From the NCBI GenBank assembly GCA_036927565.1, contig JAYESD010000006.1:106179353-106243352 (forward strand): 64,000 nucleotides of DNA. Direction: 5' to 3'. A program made the position numbers and the translations under genes. This document shows, piece after piece, positions 54,711 through 64,000 of the stretch. This DNA comes from Tuctoria greenei (Eukaryota > Streptophyta > Magnoliopsida > Poales > Poaceae). The first letter of the stretch is position 1; each line of letters opens with the position of its first letter. The notes under the pieces are model-generated. The model made no database searches, was not told the origin of the DNA, and saw only the letters and a program-made list of their open reading frames with translations.

Positions 54711-56956
54711 AGCATTCTCACAGTGTGGACGATAAGATGGTTTTTCCACATAGATCAAATTCCTCATGAATGCAATGAGCAGGTCCACCTTTGGAGGTGT
54801 GATTTTGACCTCTTGAATGTGTTTAACATTCGTACCATACCTGATACGGATCATGGAGCATTGCTCCATCTTTGGGCGAAAGTTAAACTTCTCCTCCTTG
54901 CCATTGTTATGGAAATGGATTTCTCCAGCTCCCACATCTATCCGAGCCTTCGCGGTGCTAAGTAATGTTTGCCCAAGAATGAGCAGTATATCCTTCTTGA
55001 CCTCCATGTCGAGCACCATAAATCCACGGTTATGAAGCAGTTCGGATATTCACCAGAACATCTTCAGCAATACCCGCCGGATAACAGACTAAAGAATCAG
55101 TCAGTTGGAGCTACATTGGTGTTGGAGTAAGCTTTGTGAAGTTCAGTTGGTCAAAAACCACCTTGGGCATCAAACTCACACTTGCTCCAGGGTAACAAAG
55201 GGCCTTATCAAAGTAATGAGCCCCAATTGAGCATGATATTGTAGGACATCCAAGATCCTTCTTCTTTTCTACAAGCCTATTGAGGATGGTTGCACTGCAG
55301 TCTTCCGTAAGCTTGACAACCTCAGTGGTGGGCAATGGTCGCTTGTTGTTCAATATGTCCTTGAGCTAGCGAGCATAAGTGATTACTTGCATCACATCAA
55401 TCAAGGGCACATTGATGAGGATTTTCGGGATGATCTAAACAACGCGGTTGAATTGCTCATCCACTGTTGGCTTCCTTTGCTTGTGACGGAATGGCAATAA
55501 GTTGGTGCCTTCAAAATGCTTGGCCATTCTCTCACTAAGTGGTTCACTTATGCCAACTGGGGCATCCTTCTTCTATTTTGTAGTTGTCCTCTCTCTTGTG
55601 TGTGATACGATGGGTCCCGAGTGGTCTTGCCACCTCTCGTAGCCACCGCACTCAATTTTTCCATTGAAGGAACAACTGCAACAAGTTGAGCCAACTGGGT
55701 TTCTAACATCTGGTTGAAACTCAATGGATTCTTGAAGGCTTAGGATAGTCCTTCAATGTTGGCCTTAATGCTTTCTAGGGTCTTGTCATTAGCTTACAAC
55801 TTCTTCGATAGAGTTTCATTAATTTTCAGCTGGCCAATGGCAAGTTCTCTCAAGTTGGGTTGATTTCCATTGTTGCCATTGTTGTTGTACCCTCCTTGAA
55901 AGAATGGGAATGGTTGGCCCCACCCTTCACCTCTTGGACGATATACATTATTGTTTCCATTGTTGGCTACGTATAGGGCATCCTCACGGGTTTCTGGGCA
56001 GCCATTGCCCAAATGGCCCGTGCTGCCACAGACTTCACAAGTGATGTGACAGTCTAAGGCATAGGCATTGCCACATACCTTACTATTGCCTTGTCCATCA
56101 ATCTTCTTCATAAGGACGTCCAATTTGGCAGCGATGATATCCACCTCCTTCAAGGTGTGCATGCCTCGCTAGCGGGTGTGGAGACGCTCGTCGCTCCAAC
56201 CCATGTTTGACATCATTTTCTCAATTAAGTCTTTAGCTTTGGGCACCATCAATGTGAAGAAGGCTCCTCCAGCAGCAGCATAAACATGGTCACGGGCAGA
56301 AGGTATCAGCCCGTTGTAGAAGTTTTGGAGAATTAGCCAATCATCCATCCCATGGTGGGGACATGCTAGGGTATACTCCTGAAGCCTTTCCCAAGCCTCA
56401 TGAATAGATTCCTTGGCATCAAGCTGAAAATTCTTCCACGTAGGGCATTGGTCTTGCCCAATGGGAAAAACTTGGCGAGGAATACCGTAGAACACTTCTC
56501 CCAAGTGTCTACAACAATTCAGTTCGTGTAGAACCACTACTTTTCTCTCCCAAGAAGAGAGAACGAAAACAGCCTAAGATGGACAGCATAAGGAGATACA
56601 TCCTTGATCTTAAAAGTGTTGCAGATCTCAAGGAACTATTGTAGGTGAGCTCTTGCGTCCTTGTTAGCCTTCCCACAAAATGGGTTGGCTTGCACCATAG
56701 TGATCAGAACAGTCTCTATTTCGACGTTCACATCTCTCGTGTTAACAGTGGGCCCAACAGGCACATTGTTAGCATAGGGAGCCGAAAACTCACAAAGGGT
56801 CTTCTGGGCCATTGGAGTTTCGGTTGTTGGTGCAGTTGTCCTTTCTTGCTTTGCCGCTTGAAACTTCTGAGGAGTAACGACACGAGGTTGATCTCTCAAA
56901 AGGGATTCGGGATCTTCAACAAAGTTTTCCGACAAGCGGAAACCAGACATACACTA
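54711..56956 (-). pseudogene. Athila Gypsy gag and protease
   Basis: Gag starts MSGFRLSENFVEDPESLL (56950). The gag domain runs through LDAKESIHEAWERLQEY, WLILQNFYNGL and GGAFFTLMVPKAKDLIEKM, then a knuckle CEVCGSTGHLGNGC (about 56035) and a Gly/Asn-rich region. The protease reads RPLPTTEVVKL, DLGCPTISCSIGAHYF, ALCYPGASVSLMPKVVFDQL; the family has CDLGASVS, so the catalytic Asp is Tyr. Then VLDMEVKKD, STAKARIDVGAGEIHFHNN and EKPSYRPHCENATK end at the Sirevirus junction. Stops near 56166, 55792, 55430 and frame changes near 56560 and 55050. No RT is present. Confidence 0.87.
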
Positions 56957-57057
56957 CTCTGTTTTCACATAAAATGCAAAAACAAAGAAGGTTATCCTAC
57001 TAAAACCTACCAGGGTCCTATCCTATACACTCAATCATGCAATACTTCGGTTGCCTT

Positions 57058-57230
57058 CCCTGGCAGCGGTGCCAGAAATGCTTGTTGACGACTCCTAAGA
57101 AACACCAACAAAACATCCCCGACAACAGCGCCAGAAATGCTTGTTGATACTTCTTATGCACTACTAACAATTCATTCCTAGCACGAGTGCCAGAAATGCT
57201 TGTTAATAGATTTTAGATTACACATGTAAA
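57058..57230 (-). repeat. Three tandem LTR-end / primer-site units (~59 bp)
   Basis: On the minus strand each unit has an AACAAGCATTTC stretch followed by a TGGC-type primer site: TGGCACCGCTGCCAGGG (57058-57074), TGGCGCTGTTGTCGGGG (57117-57133) and TGGCACTCGTGCTAGG (57177-57192). The Athila primer is tRNA-Asp, with consensus TGGCGCCGTTGCCGGGG. Confidence 0.75.
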
Positions 57231-58620
57231 TCAGCAAGCGCACGGAATATATCGATGTAGCATTTCCCCTTTTAGAGTATTCCCAATGGGTTTCATTTAT
57301 ATTCTCCCAAAGAAAGGCTAGGTGGAAGCAAAGCAATCATCGGATTGAGAAGCTAGGTTGGTCTAGGTAGAGTTCTAGGAAGGAAGGATAAATGATATTT
57401 GGAGCAGTGTGACACACACAAGAGCATTCTATCCTAAGGGAATAAATGGGGTAAAGAGGGACTAGGCTAAGAGTTAGATAAATACTCCTACTATACTTCT
57501 AGTGTACATATACATAGTCTATGTTAGTTACTAATGATCATATTAATTATGAATTCTCATTCTAAGTGGGTTAACACAATTGGGCACGGGTTTACCCCTG
57601 GCAACACTAGGATGACTCCTGCCAGGAGATTGTGGCATAGCCGAACATGGAGAATTACAAAGGACAGATAGGGCTATCACCACCCACTTCCTACCTCTTC
57701 AATCTGTGGGTCTATGAGACATTCAATGCTACTTTCTATCCTAGAACCATGCTAGCATATTATGTAATTATCTTAAGAGCCTAGGCCCGAGCCATCTTAG
57801 GCAATGAACTAAATCATTGTTGAACCAATGTTAATTTATAGCATAAGTGATTCTTATTAACATAATCATGTCATAGCTAATTACACTATAGCGGGGGTTT
57901 GTAGTGTTTATGATGATATAATGAGAATGATATAGCATAATCATAAATACTACTCCTACCACATATATGGAATCCACAATCAAACAAGAAACGCTTCATC
58001 CAAGTATATGAACAATAGAAGACTAAAGATAACATCTTTATTAAGAGCAAAGTCACAAATACAAATAGGAATATTAGAGCCATACCTTTCCCAATTAGGA
58101 ATTGGGAAGATACTCCTTCTACTCATCTCCTACTTGGACTATGGACTAGAGACTCTTCTCTCTACAACTTATACTCCTCTAAACCTATGGATAGTAGTGT
58201 ATACAATGGATGAATACTCAAGTGGTGTGTGTTGAAGTGAGGGGTGAGGGGTCCTATTTATAGCTTGGAGAAGGGTCGGTTCCCGCCACCAAAAGCGCGC
58301 GAATCAGTCACTACTAACTTCTTCAAGCCGGGAGGAGCCAACACATGGAAGCTGACCGAGTTTGGAGGAAAGACCAGGTCGGTCGACTAGGGGGGGGTCG
58401 GCCGATTTGGTAAGTCCTCCAAACGGTCTATGTTGTCTCGGGGTGACTTCCAGGTAGGTCCCATCCCTTGATATAGGTGCTACACCATTGGATGGCCTTG
58501 GGTACTTTTTTTGTGGGCCATTTGATCCATGTGGTGCCACATGTCGATGCTTGATTGGTTGGGATGATAATTTATAGGATCCATCCCCTTGTTTCACTTC
58601 AATTCTGTATAAAATACCTG
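57079..58620 (-). repeat. Athila 5' LTR (outer limit approximate)
   Basis: AT-rich non-coding DNA next to the primer sites. A TATA-like CTATAAATAG on the minus strand at 58253-58262 has GGTCGGCCGATTTGG and GGTCGGTCGACT (58379-58410) upstream. No open frame of interest. The outer end is not recognisable; similarity to anything known fades before 58640. Confidence 0.55.
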
Positions 58621-58639
58621 TGTGCAAGAAATGATATTT

Positions 58640-59660
58640 CCTTCACATAATTGAGTTATATTGATGGGTGAAATTGGTATATAACAACCGTCAACACTGT
58701 CCTGCACACATGGTAAAGGAGGGACTAGTTTGCTAGCCGGTTTTACCTCTTCCTCTTCCATAGTTTTGTCATGTCTCACTATCTGTAGTTGACACACATG
58801 GCTTGGGTATTCAATGTGTTAGTGCTTCGGGGTCTGGCTCCCTCCATCCTTAGGGTATGAACTTTCTGACCCCTTGTACTCGGCTGTAACGCTGAGAGGC
58901 AGAGTGTGCGTTCTTAAAGTACAGGACCAGACTATGTATTTCACACGCTCTGGACCTCCGGCTTGGGGTAGACCTTTCCTGGGAGGCCATCCGGTGGCAC
59001 AGGACTCCAAGGATGGAGGCAGCCGAGAGAACCCCTCACACATTGTAGGTACCTCAAGCAAGCCCGCCTGCAGTAGGATTGCACAACTCCAGCAAGGGTG
59101 AGATATAAAGCGTATTACTGTGTATATGAAGGCAATATACAATAAATGAGTCTAGCATGGTTTATCATAAAATTAACGCATAATTAAATGAACATTGTTA
59201 GGGAAACATGGAGTAAGACAGTGATTCTTCTATATCATCATTCACAGGAGGAGACAAGCTTTTACAAAGGAAGGCAACGGCTTGCTTCCGGATGATGAGG
59301 GAGCCAGGGTGCATAGGCTTAGGGTTTGGGACCAGGCTAAGCTGACTGTGCACTCTGGACATGGTTGTCGTAAATGCTACTCATAGACTCTATAAAATCT
59401 ATACACTGTTCTACTACTAAGCTAAGATTAACTTATAGGGGTGCTCAAAGCTTCGAGGATAACTGTGACAGTTGATGGGAAACCTTTCATCGATAGCTAC
59501 CAATGGGGCGATGAGCGGGTGTCCCTACTTTCTGCCTTGGCCCCCCGCCTTGCAGGTGGTTTGAGCAGAGCCAGAACTGATATTCACAGCTTTGACGGGA
59601 GCGTCGGTGCCGTCGGAAGGCTGCAGACGGGGTTCAGTGGGCGAGTCGCGCTGACGTGAG
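58640..59660 (-). other. Probable Tat 3' non-coding region
   Basis: No coding signal. A block near 59370-59400, read on the minus strand (TGTATAGATTTTATAGAGTC), resembles 9678-9710 downstream of the Tat integrase. If so, RT to integrase were deleted between here and the protease at 59672. Confidence 0.4.
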
Positions 59661-59671
59661 CTCGACATAGG

Positions 59672-60724
59672 CTAACTTGGTCCAGTGCCACCCGGGGCAA
59701 GTGATGGGTCTGCTGTGAGGGCTTGGATCTTCTCCAAGGCTAACACCGTAGCAGAGCGGTCTCCTCGGATCCTACGGACGCTGGAGGGGGTCAGAATATC
59801 CAGGACAAGGTAGTCGTAGTGGGCTACGGCCATCAATCGATACAGGGCAGGCCTACCGATGACGGCGTTGAAGGAGAGGCTGACATCCGCGACGTCAAAC
59901 AGGATGTTCTCTGTCCTGATGTTTTTGGGTGTCCCAAAGGTCACCCGAAGATGGATGTTGCTGTACGGGATGATGTTCCCTGGTCCCACCACTTAGAACA
60001 GGCTCGAGGGGGTGAGCCTGGACACCGGGATCTTCAGCTGGTCGAAGGTCGCACGGCTAATGAGGTTTAGGCTGACCCCGCGATCTATCAATACGTAGTG
60101 GAGCATGACGTTGGCAATGGTGGGGGCAACCAGGAGGGGCTGGATCCTAGCTCTTGCCATGTTCTTGGGACAGCCGAAGGTGTCAAAGCTAATTGGCATC
60201 TGCTTCCACTCATGGTGCAGCGCCAGAGCGCAAGCAGGAGCTATTGGAGCCACTGCTCGACGCAGTGTCTTGACTACGTTCCGGGACGCGGGGTCCCAAG
60301 ACCCCCCGAAGATGACATGGAGTGTCTTACGATGCTCTTGGACCCTGCTAGCATCGGAGTCCTCGTCTTGGTGGACTAACTTGATGGTCCGTTCCTGCTT
60401 CTGGTACTCCATCTCCTCGTCATCGTCAACGTTGGGATTGACCTTCTGCTTGCCCTCCCGCTGGCGTAAGGGGACGCTGTCAAGATGCCGCTGCGCCCGC
60501 TCTTGGTATCGCTCGGCGCATCTCTTTACCTCCCAGCACTCGCTCGCTATGTGGTCGCGAGTCTTGTGCACCGAGGCCCGACGCGGTCGGCAGTAGCAGG
60601 TGGCTGACGTGGACGTTTCTTGGGGCGTTGGGGTCTACCACCACCGGTCGCAGTTGTTGTCGCTAAGGGTGCCCTATGCAGCGGCTTGTTCTGGCCGCCG
60701 CCCCGGTTTTTGTTCTTCTTTTGC
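59672..60724 (-). pseudogene. Tat Gypsy relict: gag end and protease
   Basis: Minus-strand frame: basic KNKNRGGGQNKPL, then MHKTRDHIASECWEVKRCAERY (same block as near 42440), REGKQKVNPN, KTLHVIFGGSWDPASRN, MPISFDTFGCPKNM, MLHYVLIDRGVSLNLISRA, GNIIPYSNIHLRVTFGTPKN, ILFDVADVSLSFNAVIGRP. The protease motif LIDGG is LIDRG here. A stop lies at about 59990; the last frame ends at 59672. It is the same family as 41786-43485, opposite strand. Cut at 60724 by the next Sirevirus LTR. Confidence 0.78.
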
Positions 60725-62469
60725 TGTAGGATCGAAGAGAACATGAAAAGCTACCAGAGGGGGGTGAATGGTAGATTTAAAAATCTTACGTAGCGGAAAA
60801 AATCAAATCCTAACCCCTTCAGCAGAAAAATGATACATTAAAGAAATCGTGTGTGCGACTAATCTAAACGTGTTTCACCGTGACAAAAGTGATATATATC
60901 ATAGAGAATCAAGTCACAAAGACGACACAACAAGAATACTCAAATCCGTCGAGAGAAACTCAAGTTATGATCGAAAGATCAAACAATGGTCAATCTGTCC
61001 TACCCGAGAAAAACAGTTCTGAAACACTGCAAAGAAACTCGTGTAGATCAAAACCCACAAATCCAATGAACATGAAATTTTGAAATATGGTAGATAATCA
61101 AGTTGTGAAGACAAATCAAAAAGAATCACGTCAATAGGATCTGTAAAACTCAAGTTATGGTAAAACCACCGACGAAAAATAGTGTTGTGCAGAAACTCGA
61201 CGAGTAAAACTTGTCAAGAATAAGTCAGACGAACAAGGCACAAAAGTTCCTTCAAACTACAAATTTTATTCAATAGAACACAAGAGGAATAGCCCCAAAG
61301 TCGTCTCACACGAGTTGTGGACTCCCTTGCTTATATAACCAGCCCAAAGGCTAACTCAACTCAAACTAGGACTCCAATCCTACTCAAATCACGAATCAAA
61401 ACATTCCATAACTGCTCAGGACTCTTCTATACGCAGATAGAAGCAATCTTAAGACTTCCAAACACCTTAGGAACGTATCCCACATTCCTAAAACAACTCA
61501 AATTCATGACCCACACGAAATCCTATCATAACCTACTCAAATCTTTCCATATTTGAGTCAAACATGACTCAGCCGCAGCTTGCGTCAATAACCTAGTTGG
61601 TTGGACCTTTTTGACCAATTATCTACGTCCACATCTCTTCATCACACCTCGGAACCATGTAGCCCATTCCATGCACTACTTGCACACGTGCAAACATCTT
61701 CCAACGATGTCCACGATACCTTCATATGCATTATTCTTGATTCATACATATTGCCCGACCTCCCTATCAACTCAACCACAATTCCTCCCGAACTTGGTTG
61801 TTGAACCTCATCTTCTTCATAAGACTAGTTCAACAGATCCCGTCACCAGCCATGTCTTGAACTCAAGCAACACCTGCACATGAATAAAAAACCAATACTT
61901 CCGAGCACAAGTCCTTGACTTGACTCTCGTTAGTTCTGAAACTACAACATCTTACGTGAGCACCTCACATAAGCATGCTGCAAACCATAGCAAAATGATA
62001 TTAGTCTTAACCACCAAAACACACCAAAAACTTAGTAAAAGAATACTAAAACCTTTCCATAAGTGTAAAGCAAGTTCGAAACATTGCAAGATAAAAGCAG
62101 AAACACTGCAATCAAGCACCGGACCTTGCCAAAGCTAACCGGAGCTTAAGCTGGAGCTTACCAAAGCTAGTACAACCTAGCGCCGGAGCTTGAAAAACAT
62201 GTCGGAGCTAACCAACATAAGTCGGACCTATCAAAACATATCGGAGCTTAACAATGACATGCCGGAGCTATCAAAGACATGTCGGAGCTAAAGACAAAGG
62301 TCACAGGAGCTACCCAAAAACATGTCGGACCTAGAAAAAGAAAGTCGAACCTATTGTTGGACCTTGCAGAAGCTCGGAGCTAGAGTTGGACCTTGCTAAA
62401 AAGATGTTATGGAAGCATTCAAAACTTTTATTGTCAAAGCCAATGTATTCAGCACACATAGGTCTCACA
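60725..62469 (-). repeat. 3' LTR of the second Sirevirus copy
   Basis: 1745 bp, plus-strand TGTAGGATCGAAGAGA to GGTCTCACA. Minus-strand TATA-like at 61330-61339. U3 has CATGTCGGAGCTA-type repeats at 62190-62340. It carries one copy of the block that is doubled in 44745-46710. Confidence 0.9.
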
Positions 62470-63429
62470 ATCTCCCCCTTGATGAATGCATTGGCAACAC
62501 CATTTAAAATCCAAATAATGGCGAACAATGGCATGAAAAGTTTTGAGAACAATTTCTCTCCCTATTTGAAAATCAAATGAGATAGAAATAAATTTTTCCC
62601 CCTTGCATACTTATATTTAAAAATTCACCATATTATCTCTCCCCCTTTGACAATGTATTCAGCAATGTTTATAAGACAAAATTTTTAATTATTATGAGCA
62701 TATTATAACATATACATATAAAACAAAGCTCATCCAAGTCATACTATCAAGTAACTTACACTATCACACCAATGAGATACATAAAGTAGTGTAAGCCATG
62801 CTAGAGATCAAATGTAATTTTCAATTTAAGCAAGTCATGATCTCACAAACTTAACTATTTCAATACCTGAAAGCATGACACTTGTGCTGCATTTTATTAT
62901 TTTTCAAAGCACAAATTTAGATCATGTGATATTTGCAAGAGATTATATGCGCATCTACCTTATTCTAACCAACCAAGCCAAGCCTATGTCATTTGACAAT
63001 CAGAAGCTTAAGGACATGGTTTTAGTCATACACCACTTCTTCCAAGTTCATATCTAAGTGCAGTGATAAGCCATGTCAAAAGAAGAAGTGTGATGCTGCA
63101 TATTCTATTGATCTTTTCTCAACTTATATTTGTTCATAAAAACACAACATGTGAGTTGATTACTTGATTAATTCTTTATGATTAAAAGCACTTGTGAGCA
63201 TGCAACAAGTTCAAAACAGCAAGAATGTTCGACCATGACCAGATTTAGTGTATGTAATTATTCCAATTACTAGACATGGCAAAAACTACAAAATGTATAA
63301 CACGAGTAATGTAGTAAGAACTTTCAGCATGTAAAAGGAACCACAAAGTCATATATGTATGAAATACTATGCTCATATTATTTTATTTTCAGATTCACAC
63401 ATAGATTTCTAAAGTTTCAAAACTCCCCC
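62470..63429 (-). other. Sirevirus 3' non-coding region with polypurine-tract array
   Basis: Pyrimidine tracts on the plus strand at 62470 (TCTCCCCCTT), 62553 (TTTCTCTCCCT), 62594 (TTTTTCCCCCTT), 62635 (ATCTCTCCCCCTTTG) and 63421 (AACTCCCCCT). AT-rich, no gene. Confidence 0.75.
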
Positions 63430-64000
63430 TCAATGTAAGTCATGAGGATGCATAACCCCTATTTCACTACGAATAAAACAAAAACGAGTGAAATCCAAAG
63501 GTTTTGTAAAAATGTCAGCCAATTGTTGTTCGGTATCTACATGGTGAAGCACAAATGTTTCCTTTTTCAACATTATCACGGAGAAAGTGATACCTAATGT
63601 CAATGTGCTTAGTTCTAGAATGTTGCACGGGGTTTTTAGCAATGCAAATGGCACTAGGGTTATCACAAAACAGTGGAACACTATGTAGATCAACCCCATA
63701 GTCCTTAAGTGTTTAAACAATCCAAAGAATTTGTGAGCAAGCACTAGCAGTAGCTACATATTCAGATTCAGCTGTAGATTGTGCAACTGAGTTTTGTTTT
63801 CTAGATGACCAAGCAACAAGTGAATTACCAAGAAAATGACAAGCATCAGAAGTACTTTTCCTATCAATCCTACAACCCCCAAAATCAGCATCCGAAAAAG
63901 CTTTCAAAGTAACGGTTGAGGAAGAAGGAAGAAAAATACCAAATTCTTGAGTTCCATGTAAGTACCTGAGAATCCTTTTGAGGGCTTGACAATGTGAAGC
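63430..64000 (-). pseudogene. Sirevirus RNase H (C-terminal pol), partial
   Basis: The minus-strand frame is open from the window edge: LKRILRYLHGTQEFGIFLP, KAFSDADFGGCRIDRKS (first catalytic Asp), AWSSRKQNSVAQSTAESEYV (catalytic Glu), SACSQILWIV. A TAA at 63713-63715 replaces a probable CAA. DYGVDLHSVPLFCDNPSA and HIDIRYHFLRDN follow, then a one-base frame change near 63560 and ETFVLHHVDTEQQLADIF, KPLDFTRFC to the end at 63430. It is better preserved than the equivalent in the other copy. Confidence 0.88.

Larger units (their letters stand above)
60725..64000 (-). mobile_element. Second minus-strand Sirevirus copy, 3' half, runs off the window
   Basis: 3' LTR 60725-62469, polypurine array 62470-63430 and the RNase H end of pol, in the same order and family as 44745-47880. 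The rest lies beyond 64000. Confidence 0.9.

Noticed and set aside
58819..59142. Minus-strand 107-codon open frame (and its plus-strand mate)
   Set aside because: No domain, and placed in what looks like the 3' non-coding region of a Tat relict.

Overview
The window looks like plant nuclear DNA from a grass (Poaceae), most likely pericentromeric or otherwise transposon-dense. It holds nested and broken transposable elements almost end to end. The grass call rests on the mix of families: a grass-expanded DUF4283/zinc-knuckle gene, En/Spm-type CACTA elements with GAGACG-rich subterminal repeats, Tat and Athila Gypsy elements, a chromovirus and Sirevirus-like Copia elements. I see no intact host gene, no tRNA or rRNA gene, and nothing prokaryotic. 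The species cannot be read from the sequence.

Layout. 1-1.7 kb: minus-strand DUF4283/zinc-knuckle pseudogene running off the left edge. 1.7-4.1 kb: non-coding, LTR-like. 4.1-6.7 kb: a CACTA element that lost its transposase and carries two exons of an Argonaute PIWI domain. 6.7-13.6 kb: a decayed Tat-lineage Gypsy element (RT, RNase H, second RNase H, integrase), a short minisatellite in its 3' region, and an antisense coiled-coil gene with an intron. 13.6-15.2 kb: CACTA relict with the 5' part of a TNP2-type transposase. 15.2-36.8 kb: a second CACTA copy whose gene ends in a Ulp1-like cysteine protease. It is split by two LTR elements: a 6.9-kb Sirevirus-like Copia (15495-22396, no reverse transcriptase) and a 10.6-kb chromodomain Gypsy (25122-35685, minus strand). 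36.8-41.8 kb: long non-coding LTR-like DNA ending in a partial LTR related to that Gypsy. 41.8-43.5 kb: Tat relict. 43.5-44.7 kb: Athila-like LTR and ORF1 start. 44.7-54.7 kb: a minus-strand Sirevirus with both LTRs. 54.7-58.6 kb: Athila gag-protease, a triplicated primer-binding region and LTR. 58.6-60.7 kb: another Tat relict. 60.7-64 kb: 3' half of a second copy of the minus-strand Sirevirus, open at the window edge.

Insertion order can be partly read. Both LTR insertions in the second CACTA copy have 5-bp target duplications matching at 4 of 5 bases. Removing the Gypsy plus one duplication rejoins a protease exon in frame, apart from one stop codon.

Three observations stand out. (1) An Argonaute fragment with correct intron borders sits inside a CACTA element. 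(2) The same short dyad (CGGAC-WW-GTCCG) is arrayed upstream of the TATA box in LTRs of two unrelated superfamilies, Copia and Gypsy; a third LTR piece carries variants whose changes preserve the palindrome. (3) One Sirevirus LTR appears to be a mosaic of the two LTR types seen elsewhere in the window.
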